NCBI GenBank assembly: GCA_946221035.1
Contig: CAMIME010000036.1
Location: 1 to 24,308 of the forward strand
DNA: 24,308 nucleotides
Reading direction: 5' to 3'
Origin: an uncultured Campylobacter sp.
Lineage (GTDB): Bacteria; Actinomycetota; Actinomycetes; Mycobacteriales; Mycobacteriaceae
A program made the translations under genes and the position numbers. The notes beneath the pieces were generated by a model, which searched no databases, was not told where the DNA came from, and worked only from the letters and a program-made list of their open reading frames with translations. This document shows positions 8,351 to 15,349 of this stretch, piece after piece; positions within the stretch are counted from its first letter, which is position 1, and the number at the start of each line of letters is the position of its first letter.

Positions 8351-9765
8351 AGGTATTCCCCCAGGCGTTGGCGGATGCCGATCCAGATGCACAGCACGGC
8401 CAGGATGGACAGGATGGCCACGGCGAGCGAGACCGCGCGGGTGGCATCGAGGGACTCGTCGATGTAGGTGCGGGTGGCCTCGCGGGAGGAGGCGATGAGC
8501 TCGGACAGGTTGCCGTCCAAATCCCGGTAGGCGGGTGAGGTCGCGGGGTCGCGCGTGCTCAAAAGGCGCATCGCGCGCTCGTAACTGCCCGAATCCAGCG
8601 CCGACACCAGCTCGGCGTGCTCGGCGGCCCACCCGTCGAGGTTGGTGCGCGCTGCGGCCACCGTCTCCGCATTGCCGCCGTAGGCGTCCGCGGTGTCCAA
8701 CGCGCCCGAGACGGAATTGGCGGTGGCGTCGAACTCGCGCGCGGACTGGGCCACGGACTGGCGGCGCAGCAGCGCGAACGTCTCATCGGTGCGGGCCTCC
8801 AGCGCGCGGATGCGGGCAGCGGTGAGCTCCTCCCACGGCTGCGCCGCGCGCTCGTACTCCACGGCACCCGAGCGCCACATCTGGTAATTCGACGCGCCCA
8901 CCCACGCGATGGCCACCAGCACAGCCAGGGTGGCCGTGAGGAAACCGCGGTTGAGGCGACGCCGGAACGTGCGCCACAACCACCACTGGGCCGCCGCGAG
9001 CGCGAGCAGCGCCGCCGCCAGGCCCGACAGGGTCGCCCACTGCGGCTGGGAGAGGCGGCGCATCTCCTCCGCCACGTCCTGCCTGGTCAAATCGTTGAGT
9101 TCCTCCGCGGCCACCAGCATCCGGGTGCGCATCACTCCTGAAGCCTCGGACATGTACGCCACGCCCACCGGGTTGCCCATCCGCTGGTTCACCCTCGCGC
9201 GCTCGTTGATGCCGGTGTACACCGGCAGGTCACGCTGGATCTCCGTGACCAGTTCCTTGATGCGCGCCGTGGTTTCGCTGTCCGCCTCCACGGCGCCCTC
9301 GTAGATCTGCGCCGCCGAGATGGTCGCCTGGTCGATCGCCGCCGTGTAGCGGGCCACGTCCTCGCGCGGCAGCGCGCCGGGCTGCACGAACGCGCTGGCC
9401 GCGATCGTGTCGGCGGTGAGCAGGGAAGTGGTGAGCAGGTGCGCGGCGGCGCTCATCGGCTCCGTGGCCCCCAGCACCGTCTCCAGCGAGCGGTTACGCT
9501 GCGCCATCGACTGGCTCATCGCAAGCCCGGACGCGAGCAGCAGAATGGTCAGCGCCACCATCATGCAGATGATCTTGCCCGGGGTGGTGCGCAAAAATTC
9601 CGCGCCCTGGCGGCCCACGCGCAGCGGCTCGCGCACCGCCCGGCTCACCCGCCCGGAGCGCAGCTTGCTTTCCGACGGCACGCCCCTTGCCGGTTGCCGC
9701 CCCCGTTCAAGCTCGTCGAGCCACGCGTCATCGCTCACCGCGACTGCCTGCGCCCGCCTTTCCAT
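8347..9765 (-). CDS. glnX: Four-helix membrane signal transducer GlnX
   Basis: This 472-residue membrane protein links GlnH outside to PknG inside. The basic cytoplasmic N-terminus (1-62) is followed by helix 1 (~64-84), a helical extracytoplasmic region (85-240), helices 2 (~243-264) and 3 (~274-292), a second extracytoplasmic helical region (293-440), helix 4 (~443-464) and a short cytoplasmic tail. The two helical outer regions resemble four-helix-bundle sensor domains of chemoreceptors and histidine kinases, but no HAMP, kinase or receiver domain follows. It is the first gene of the glnX-glnH-pknG operon. The ATG has no good Shine-Dalgarno sequence, but TATCAT lies 6 nt upstream, suggesting a leaderless message. 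It diverges from the NUDIX gene with only 36 bp between. Confidence 0.92.
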   Translation of the reverse strand: MERRAQAVAVSDDAWLDELERGRQPARGVPSESKLRSGRVSRAVREPLRVGRQGAEFLRTTPGKIICMMVALTILLLASGLAMSQSMAQRNRSLETVLGATEPMSAAAHLLTTSLLTADTIAASAFVQPGALPREDVARYTAAIDQATISAAQIYEGAVEADSETTARIKELVTEIQRDLPVYTGINERARVNQRMGNPVGVAYMSEASGVMRTRMLVAAEELNDLTRQDVAEEMRRLSQPQWATLSGLAAALLALAAAQWWLWRTFRRRLNRGFLTATLAVLVAIAWVGASNYQMWRSGAVEYERAAQPWEELTAARIRALEARTDETFALLRRQSVAQSAREFDATANSVSGALDTADAYGGNAETVAAARTNLDGWAAEHAELVSALDSGSYERAMRLLSTRDPATSPAYRDLDGNLSELIASSREATRTYIDESLDATRAVSLAVAILSILAVLCIWIGIRQRLGEYL

Positions 9766-9771
9766 TCCGCA

Positions 9772-9777
9772 ATGATA
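9772..9777 (-). promoter_or_regulatory. Probable -10 box of the glnX-glnH-pknG operon
   Basis: On the minus strand TATCAT ends 6 nt before the glnX ATG (9765). This spacing puts the predicted transcription start at or next to the start codon, and there is no Shine-Dalgarno sequence. No convincing -35 box was seen. Confidence 0.5.
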
Positions 9778-9789
9778 ACTAATGCCACC

Positions 9790-9795
9790 TACAGT
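9790..9795 (+). promoter_or_regulatory. Probable -10 box of the NUDIX gene
   Basis: TACAGT fits the TANNNT pattern and lies 6 nt before the ATG at 9802, again as for a leaderless message. It sits 12 bp from the glnX -10 box on the other strand, so the two promoters share one core region. Confidence 0.45.
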
Positions 9796-9801
9796 GGGGC
9801 C

Positions 9802-10272
9802 ATGCTTGGAGACGGAAACGGATGGGTCACCGCCCCCAACGGCACAAAGTTTTGGGGCACGTACGGCGCGGCCGGATTATTCCTGGTCGCGGGCGGGGAA
9901 CGGGTCCTCCTCCAGCACCGCGCCACCTGGACCGCCCAGGGCGGCACCTGGGGCATCCCGGGCGGGGCAATCGACTCCCACGAAAGCCCCGCCGAGGCCG
10001 CGGTGCGCGAAACGGTGGAGGAGTGCGCCATCGACCCCGCTGCCGTCGAGGTGTGGTCCACCCGCGTCACCACCGAGTTTCCCGGCTGGACCTACACCAC
10101 CGTCTTCGCCCGCACCCCCTCCACGCTGCCCGTTCAGGCCAACGAGGAGTCGGAGGAGCTGCGCTGGGTCCCCCTCGATTCAGTGCGCGACTACGACCTG
10201 CACCCCGCGTTCGCAGCCTCCCTGGACACGGTGCTGGCCCACGCCATGGGGCATACTGTGACGCATGATTGA
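9802..10272 (+). CDS. NUDIX hydrolase (MutT3 position)
   Basis: This 156-residue NUDIX protein would hydrolyse a nucleoside diphosphate linked to another group. The NUDIX box runs ~55-77: G55-x5-E61-x7-R69-E-x-x-E73-E74, with Ala at the usual late Gly position. Upstream strands include GLFLVAGGERVLLQHRA, and W50-G-I-P-G-G leads into the box. By position beside glnX it corresponds to mutT3 (Rv0413) of M. tuberculosis, although it is shorter than I remember that protein being. The start is uncertain. ATG 9802 has a -10 box at leaderless distance; an in-frame ATG at 9772 would lie inside the glnX -10 box. The 3' end overlaps the ABC gene by 8 bp. The substrate cannot be told from sequence. Confidence 0.9.
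   Translation: MLGDGNGWVTAPNGTKFWGTYGAAGLFLVAGGERVLLQHRATWTAQGGTWGIPGGAIDSHESPAEAAVRETVEECAIDPAAVEVWSTRVTTEFPGWTYTTVFARTPSTLPVQANEESEELRWVPLDSVRDYDLHPAFAASLDTVLAHAMGHTVTHD
10252..10257 (+). promoter_or_regulatory. Possible internal promoter before the ABC transporter genes
   Basis: CATACT ends 7 nt before the ABC ATG at 10265, inside the end of the NUDIX gene; the overlapping TACTGT (10254-10259) is an alternative. No Shine-Dalgarno sequence precedes the ATG, so a leaderless start or coupling by the 8-bp overlap must serve. The hexamer match is weak. Confidence 0.35.
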
Positions 10273-11209
10273 AGTCCAAGGGCTGTCCAAACGGTACGGC
10301 TCCGTCCAAGCGGTCGACGACCTCACCTTCACCGTCAAACCAGGCGCCGTCACCGGCTTTCTGGGCCCCAACGGCGCGGGCAAGTCGACCACCATGCGCA
10401 TGATCCTGGGGCTAGATAAGCCCACTTCAGGCACTGCGCTTATCGACGGCTCCGCCTACCACGCCATCCCCAACCCCACGCAAAAGGTGGGTGCGCTGCT
10501 GGATGCCAAGGGCGTGCACCCCAACCGCTCCGCCCGCGCCACCTTGCTGTGGCAGGCGCAGGCCGCCGGCATCCCCTCCTCCCGCGTCGATGAGGTTCTC
10601 GGCCTCGTCGGTTTGAGCGACGTCGCGGGCAAGAGGGTCGGCGGGTTCTCCCTCGGCATGGGCCAGCGCCTCGGCATCGCCGCCGCCCTGCTCGGCGACC
10701 CCGAGTACCTCATTCTCGACGAGCCCGTCAACGGCCTCGACCCCGAAGGCATCCGCTGGGTCCGCGGCCTGTTGCAGGCCCTCGCCGCCGAGGGGCGCAC
10801 CGTCCTCGTCTCCTCCCACCTGTTGGCGGAGATGGCGCAGACGGCCGAGCGCCTCATCATCATCGGCCGGGGCCGCCTGGTTGCGGACACCACGGTCGCA
10901 GAGTTCATTCGTGCGAACTCCGGTGTGACCACGGTGGTCCGGGTGGCGGGCGACGGAGCCGTCGACAAGCTTGCTGCTGCTCTTGGCTCGCTGAAGTTCA
11001 CGCGCGGCGTGGACGCCGAGGGGCGCGAGGTGATCGAGGTGCCCGACCGCACCACCGACGACATTGGCGCGCTGGCGTACCAGGCCGGTGTGCCGCTCGC
11101 GGAGCTCACCGAGCGCCGCGCCTCCCTCGAAGAGGCCTACATGCGCTCCACCGAGGGCGAAGCCCAGTACGCGTCCGCTCGACCCACCCCGGAGGTGCCC
11201 CGTGCTTAA
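10265..11209 (+). CDS. ABC transporter ATP-binding protein (exporter type)
   Basis: This 314-residue ATPase has Walker A GPNGAGKST at 34-42, a signature region FSLGMGQRLG at 128-137 (a variant of LSGGQ, as in BcrA-like drug/peptide exporters), Walker B LILDEP at 149-154, D-loop NGLD and H-loop His185. The C-terminal ~100 residues form the extra domain typical of the two-gene DrrA/BcrA-like systems. Its start overlaps the NUDIX gene by 8 bp and its end overlaps the permease gene by 8 bp, so it pairs with that permease. The substrate is unknown. Drug, peptide or lipid export is possible by family, and nothing nearby decides between them. Confidence 0.93.
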   Translation: MIEVQGLSKRYGSVQAVDDLTFTVKPGAVTGFLGPNGAGKSTTMRMILGLDKPTSGTALIDGSAYHAIPNPTQKVGALLDAKGVHPNRSARATLLWQAQAAGIPSSRVDEVLGLVGLSDVAGKRVGGFSLGMGQRLGIAAALLGDPEYLILDEPVNGLDPEGIRWVRGLLQALAAEGRTVLVSSHLLAEMAQTAERLIIIGRGRLVADTTVAEFIRANSGVTTVVRVAGDGAVDKLAAALGSLKFTRGVDAEGREVIEVPDRTTDDIGALAYQAGVPLAELTERRASLEEAYMRSTEGEAQYASARPTPEVPRA

Positions 11210-11933
11210 CTTCTTCCCCGCGGAATGGACCAAACTGCGCTCCACCGCCTCGTTTTGGTGGACCTCCAGCCTCGTCCTGCTGTTCGGCGCCATGTACGGC
11301 GCGCTGTTCGGGTGGACATCGCGCGTCTCCGGAATGCCGTACGCGCCCCTGACCGTGGTGGCCACGGTTGCGCTGACCACCGCGATCATCATCATCGTGC
11401 AGGCCGCCATGACCGTGACCACGGAATACCGCTTCGGCATCCCGGCCACCAACTTCCGCGTCGCCCCGAAGCGCTGGCAGCTCGCGCTGGTGAAGGTGCT
11501 CCTGGGCGCGGTGCTCGCGGCCCTGGTCACAGTGCTCGGCCTGGTGGTCGCGTTCATCGCCGGCGACCTCACCGCGCCCGTGCCCGCCAACTGGACCTCC
11601 AACCCCGCCGCGCACCGCGCTATGTGGGCGCTGCCTTTGGGCATGGCGCTGATCACCATGTTCACGCAGGGCGTGGGGTGGCTCGTGCGCAACACCGCCG
11701 GCACCATCGTGGTGGCGATGGGCATGATGCTGCTGGTGGAAACGATCGTCAACCTCATCCCCCGCTTCGGCGCCGACGTGGCCAAGTTCCTCCCGTTTGG
11801 CAACATCCTCGCCTTTATGACCAACCAACCCACCGCCCACTGGGGGCTTGGCACCTCGCTTGGGATCTTCGCCGCGTGGGCCGTGGCGCTGTGGGTCGCC
11901 GGGGTCGTGTTGCTGGAGAACCGGGACGCGTAG
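11202..11933 (+). CDS. ABC-2 type permease
   Basis: This 243-residue membrane protein starts at GTG 11202, supported by GGAGG at 11191-11195. The frame is open further upstream, but that part is the out-of-frame end of the ATPase gene. Six membrane helices are visible (~18-38, 50-72, 97-120, 142-162, 166-187, 218-239), with the N-terminal AEWTKLRS pattern common in ABC-2 permeases. It would form the membrane half of an exporter with the ATPase encoded just upstream, which it overlaps by 8 bp. A 12-bp inverted repeat starts 64 bp after its stop codon. Confidence 0.88.
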   Translation: MLNFFPAEWTKLRSTASFWWTSSLVLLFGAMYGALFGWTSRVSGMPYAPLTVVATVALTTAIIIIVQAAMTVTTEYRFGIPATNFRVAPKRWQLALVKVLLGAVLAALVTVLGLVVAFIAGDLTAPVPANWTSNPAAHRAMWALPLGMALITMFTQGVGWLVRNTAGTIVVAMGMMLLVETIVNLIPRFGADVAKFLPFGNILAFMTNQPTAHWGLGTSLGIFAAWAVALWVAGVVLLENRDA

Positions 11934-11996
11934 GTTTTTTCGGGGCGTCGGTGTCCGGTCGTCGGCACGCGTTGGCGCGAGAAACCCAGTTTCCAC

Positions 11997-12034
11997 AACC
12001 CAGTTACCAGGTTCTGTAGCCCGGTAACTGGGTT
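11997..12034 (+). terminator. Hairpin after the ABC permease gene
   Basis: AACCCAGTTACC (11997-12008) and GGTAACTGGGTT (12023-12034) form a perfect 12-bp stem around a 14-nt loop. After one A-C mismatch, further G-C pairs are possible inside the loop. The T-rich run after it is interrupted, so it is a weak match to an intrinsic terminator; it may instead protect the 3' end of the mRNA. A smaller GAAAC-CCA-GTTTC hairpin lies just before it (11981-11993) and repeats the CCCAGTT core. The rest of the 196-bp gap to the next gene shows no ORF. Confidence 0.5.
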
Positions 12035-12086
12035 CTGATTATTGGGTTTTGGGTTCGGGGTCTTCCGGTGAGCCCCGGGCGCGGGG

Positions 12087-12092
12087 TAAAGT
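12087..12092 (+). promoter_or_regulatory. Possible -10 box of the nuclease-like gene
   Basis: TAAAGT lies 37 nt before the ATG at 12130, and a purine-rich GGGGGGAG stretch just before the ATG can act as ribosome binding site. The hexamer falls within a small imperfect hairpin (GCGGG...CCCGC, ~12081-12098), which could be a regulatory site or chance. Confidence 0.35.
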
Positions 12093-12129
12093 ACCCGCAA
12101 TCAACGATTCGTAACTCTGGGGGGAGACG

Positions 12130-13089
12130 ATGGAGAGGCACAAACTTGTCGGTTTGCTCGAGGGCCGGGGGAGCAGACAGCTTGGAGGTCGCACGCGGTT
12201 ATCGGCCACGAAGTACGTGAAAACTGAGGTGTTCGATCAACTCGAGGTGCATGAGCAAAAGTTTCTGCGCTGTTATGCAGCCGGCGCTGCGGCTCACCGC
12301 TCTGTACTCACCGGTTTCTCGGCTGCCCGGATCCACGGGATGTGGGTCATCCCCAACGACGACGAGCTCGTCGAGCTGACCAATCCCCGGGGCACCCCGC
12401 CAAACCGGGCGTGCTGGCCCGACGGCGTGCAGTACCGCCACATGAAGGTCCCGGAGAAAGACATTCGCACAGTCGGCGGTAGCGTTGGCGATCGCGTCCA
12501 AGTCACGTCACCGGTTCGAACAGCGATCGACATCGCTCGTCTGCACGGGGTGAGGGCTGGTGTCGTCGCCATGGACAGCCTCTTCTCCGGGCGCAACGCG
12601 CAGGAGCGCGCGCAACTCCACGCCAGCATCAAAACCATGCTTGAGCAGATGGCCGGAAAACGCGGTATGAAGCAAGCACGTAGAGCCTATGCGCTTTCCT
12701 CGGAGCAGTCCGAGTCACCGTTTGAATCGTTATTCCGGGTGATCCTCATTGAAAACGGCATCCAAGTTCAGCAGCAGATGTGGATCGGGGATGCACGGGT
12801 CGATCTGCTCGCCGGGTGGTTGGTCATTGAAATCGACGGCGCCATCAAGTTGGAGAAGGATCCGAAGAGGGCTGCTCTTCTCCAACTGCAAAGGGAGAAC
12901 TGGCTGCGTGAACTGTTCTTCGAAGTGGCGCGCTTCACCCCCGGGCAAATCCTGAATGAGGAGGAGGAGTGTGTACGCATAGTTCGCCAACTGATGGAGG
13001 TGGCGGAGAGGAAAGGGCCGCCCAAAGTGACCCCGACGCCGCGACGCACCTCACCTCTGAGCTGGAAGCGTGCGCGGAGGGCGGCTTAG
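12130..13089 (+). CDS. AbiEi-like / PD-(D/E)XK nuclease-like protein
   Basis: This 319-residue protein resembles an actinobacterial family often labelled AbiEi antitoxin-domain or DUF559-like. The N-terminal ~180 residues have the AbiEi-type pattern of a basic start, then HRSVLTGFSAARIHG (56-70), a strand-rich middle and SPVRTAIDIAR (127-137). The C-terminal part has a PD-(D/E)XK nuclease layout: Glu199 in SPFESLF, Asp225 in ARVDLL, and E234-I-D236 in VIEIDG. In DUF559-like proteins a His usually follows the EIDG strand; here the region reads AIKLEKD, so nuclease activity is uncertain. The tail is basic (RRTSPLSWKRARRAA). No AbiEii toxin or methylase gene is adjacent. It stands alone with its own probable promoter and converges on the cls gene (10 bp between stops). 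Function unproven. Confidence 0.8.
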   Translation: MERHKLVGLLEGRGSRQLGGRTRLSATKYVKTEVFDQLEVHEQKFLRCYAAGAAAHRSVLTGFSAARIHGMWVIPNDDELVELTNPRGTPPNRACWPDGVQYRHMKVPEKDIRTVGGSVGDRVQVTSPVRTAIDIARLHGVRAGVVAMDSLFSGRNAQERAQLHASIKTMLEQMAGKRGMKQARRAYALSSEQSESPFESLFRVILIENGIQVQQQMWIGDARVDLLAGWLVIEIDGAIKLEKDPKRAALLQLQRENWLRELFFEVARFTPGQILNEEEECVRIVRQLMEVAERKGPPKVTPTPRRTSPLSWKRARRAA

Positions 13090-13099
13090 AGGAGAGCGG

Positions 13100-14545
13100 C
13101 TACTGCAGCGCGGAGGTCAACTTCATCACGTTGTCGATGTAGCGCCGGTACCAGGGCCGGCGCTCCCACTCCTCCAGCGTGAGCTCGTGCGACACCGCCA
13201 GGTAGTTGTCGGCGAGGTCGTTCAGCGCGTCAAGGAGGGGGCCGGCGGCGACGAAGAGCGAAGACTCGTAATTGAGGGAAAACGAGCGGATGTCCATGTT
13301 GGATGAGCCGATGACGCCGACGCGGGAGGGAGTCGAGGGGTCAGCGAGGACGAACTTCGAGTGCAGGACGAAGGGGGCGGGGAACTCCCAAATGTGGACG
13401 CCGGCGCGCAACAGCTGCTCGTAGTAGGCGGACTGGGCGTGCTGCACCATGAACTGGTCGGCCTTCTCGCCGATGAAGAGGTCGACGCGAACGCCGCGGT
13501 AGCAGGCGGAAGTCAGCGCCTCGAGGAGTGATTCCTCAGGCACGAAGTAAGGGGAGCACAACACCAGGTGTTCGCGGGCGTGGTGGACCATGGCGTTGAA
13601 CATGCGCAGGTTGGGCTCGGTGTGGTAGCCGGGCCCGGAGGGGACGAGCTGCAGCACGTGCGAGGCCGAGCTTATCGACGGCGGCTTGCGCAGGGGAATG
13701 ATTTCGCCGGATTCGGTGTACCAGTCCACCGCGAACATCGATTCCACCGACGCGACGATGGGGCCCTCGAGCTCGACGAAGGTGTCCACCCACTGGCGGC
13801 CGGCGCGGCGGTGGCCGGGCATGAGGTAGCCGCGGTCGATGAGGTTGAACGAACCCAAAAACGCGACCTCGGAGTCGATGACCACCAGTTTGCGGTGGTT
13901 GCGCAGGTCGGGGCGGCGCCACCGGAGGCGCAGCGGATCGAGGGGGAGCATCAGGTGCCAATCCACGCCGATCTCGGTCAACCGTCGCTTCAACCGGCGG
14001 AAGCCGGGGTACTTCTGGGAGCCGATGTGGTCGAACAGCAGGCGCACGTGGACGCCGCGGGCGACGGCGCGCTCAATTGCCTGAAAGACGACATCCGTGG
14101 TCCAGTCCCAGGCCACGGCGTAGATTTCGATGTTGACGTGGGAGACGGAGTCGTCGATAAGCGAAGCAATGCGGAGCATGCACTTTTCGTAGTCGGTCCA
14201 CAGGTAGGGGGCGTCGCCGTGGAGCGCGGGGTAGCCGGTGAGTTCGCGGTTGAGGCGCACGATACTGGCGGCGCTGTCGCTGAGCTCGGCGCGGGTGGGG
14301 AAGTCGGCGATGCCCAGGTTGACGTCCTCGATGGCCGCGTTGGCCTCTTGCTGGATGCGGTGGCGCCGCCGCGATACCAGGGTCGAGCCCATGAGCAGGT
14401 ACAGCGGCAGTCCCACGACCGGCACGAACAGGATGAGCAGCAGCCACGCGTTCGCGGACGACGGCTTGCGGCTGCCGGGGACCACGCCGATCATGACCAG
14501 CTTGATGGCGTAGTCCACAACCAGGCCGATGAGCCCCCAGGACAT
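13100..14545 (-). CDS. cls: Cardiolipin synthase (phospholipase D type)
   Basis: This phospholipase-D-superfamily membrane enzyme joins phosphatidylglycerol units to make cardiolipin. Two N-terminal membrane helices (~5-24 and ~34-54) are followed by two HKD motifs: H218-x-K220-x4-D225 with GSFN after it, and H396-x-K398-x4-D403 with GSSNMD after it (numbering from the GTG). Length (~481) is normal for ClsA-type enzymes. The start is either ATG 14545 or GTG 14548; GAGG upstream is better spaced for the ATG. The ATG shares one base with the xthA stop (TGATG), so translation is coupled to xthA. Confidence 0.93.
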   Translation of the reverse strand: MSWGLIGLVVDYAIKLVMIGVVPGSRKPSSANAWLLLILFVPVVGLPLYLLMGSTLVSRRRHRIQQEANAAIEDVNLGIADFPTRAELSDSAASIVRLNRELTGYPALHGDAPYLWTDYEKCMLRIASLIDDSVSHVNIEIYAVAWDWTTDVVFQAIERAVARGVHVRLLFDHIGSQKYPGFRRLKRRLTEIGVDWHLMLPLDPLRLRWRRPDLRNHRKLVVIDSEVAFLGSFNLIDRGYLMPGHRRAGRQWVDTFVELEGPIVASVESMFAVDWYTESGEIIPLRKPPSISSASHVLQLVPSGPGYHTEPNLRMFNAMVHHAREHLVLCSPYFVPEESLLEALTSACYRGVRVDLFIGEKADQFMVQHAQSAYYEQLLRAGVHIWEFPAPFVLHSKFVLADPSTPSRVGVIGSSNMDIRSFSLNYESSLFVAAGPLLDALNDLADNYLAVSHELTLEEWERRPWYRRYIDNVMKLTSALQ

Positions 14546-15336
14546 CACCTCACCTCGTCGTACGCCAGCCCGCGCGTGTCGTAGTCCGCGATCACCGGCG
14601 CGTGGTCCGACGCGCCCTGCCCGCGGCGCTCATCAACGTCGACCCAGGCGCGCTCGAGCAGCTTGCTTAACGACGTTGTAGCCAACTGGTAATCAATCAA
14701 CATCCCCTCATTTTTTTGGAACCGCATCGCCTTGTAGTCCCAGAAACTGTACTGGTCATCGTGGGTGACCTCGGTGAGCCCCGCCTCGAGCAGCATCTGG
14801 AACGCGGCGCGCTCGGGCTCGGTGACGTGCGTCTTCCCCTCGAACCAGGCCACGTCCCACACGTCCTCATCGCGCGGGGCCACGTTGAAGTCGCCCATGT
14901 ACAGCTGCATCGCGCCCGGGTCCACCTGGCGGGCGAGCGACCAGAGGAACTGCAGCTTGTAGTCGTAGTGCGGGTCCCCGATCTCGCGGCCGTTGGGCAC
15001 GTACAGGCTCCAGCACTCGATCCCGCCGCACACCGCGCCCACCGCCCGCGCCTCCATGGCGGGGTCGCCGGTTTTGGCGAACATGGGCTGGCCCTCGAAA
15101 GAGTCGCGCACGTGCTCCAACCCCACGCGCGAGGCGAGCGCGACACCGTTCCACTGGTTCGTGCCCACGTGGGCGACCTCGTAGCCGGCGGCCTCGAACA
15201 CGGCGTAGGGGAACTTCGCATCGGACGTTTTCGTTTCCTGCATCGCCAGCACGTCGACGTCGTGGCGCTGAAGGAACGCGACGATGCGCTCCGCGCGCGT
15301 GCGCACGGAATTGACGTTCCAGGTCGCGATTCGCAT
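14545..15336 (-). CDS. xthA: Exodeoxyribonuclease III / AP endonuclease
   Basis: This 263-residue DNA repair enzyme of the exonuclease III/APE1 fold cuts at abasic sites and trims 3' ends. Visible active-site residues are Asn7 and Asn9 (ATWNVNS), Glu34 (QETK), Tyr112/Asn115 (LYVPNG), Asp149 and Asn151 (GDFNVAP), Asp215 (LIDYQL) and Asp244-His245 (SDHAP). The start MRIATWNVNS at 15336 is the standard family start. The frame continues upstream, but that part is antisense to the neighbour. A TAGTCT box 7 nt upstream suggests a leaderless message. Gene order xthA-GNAT-def matches Rv0427c-Rv0429c except for one extra gene. Confidence 0.96.
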   Translation of the reverse strand: MRIATWNVNSVRTRAERIVAFLQRHDVDVLAMQETKTSDAKFPYAVFEAAGYEVAHVGTNQWNGVALASRVGLEHVRDSFEGQPMFAKTGDPAMEARAVGAVCGGIECWSLYVPNGREIGDPHYDYKLQFLWSLARQVDPGAMQLYMGDFNVAPRDEDVWDVAWFEGKTHVTEPERAAFQMLLEAGLTEVTHDDQYSFWDYKAMRFQKNEGMLIDYQLATTSLSKLLERAWVDVDERRGQGASDHAPVIADYDTRGLAYDEVR

Positions 15337-15343
15337 GCTGAAC

Positions 15344-15349
15344 AGACTA
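15344..15349 (-). promoter_or_regulatory. Probable -10 box of xthA-cls
   Basis: TAGTCT on the minus strand ends 7 nt before the xthA ATG, with no Shine-Dalgarno sequence. It overlaps the TAG stop codon of the preceding acetyltransferase gene (15347-15349). Confidence 0.5.

Noticed and set aside
9439..9801. Upstream extension of the NUDIX frame
   Set aside because: It is antisense to glnX and lacks NUDIX-like sequence; the domain begins after 9802.
10427..12100. Long minus-strand open frame of ~557 codons
   Set aside because: It spans the ABC ATPase and permease genes in antisense, both of which have clear motifs; the frame is a by-product of high GC.
14546..14548. GTG 14548 as the cls start
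   Set aside because: It is possible (it would add one residue), but the ATG at 14545 is a better start with better spacing to GAGG. The choice is not certain.
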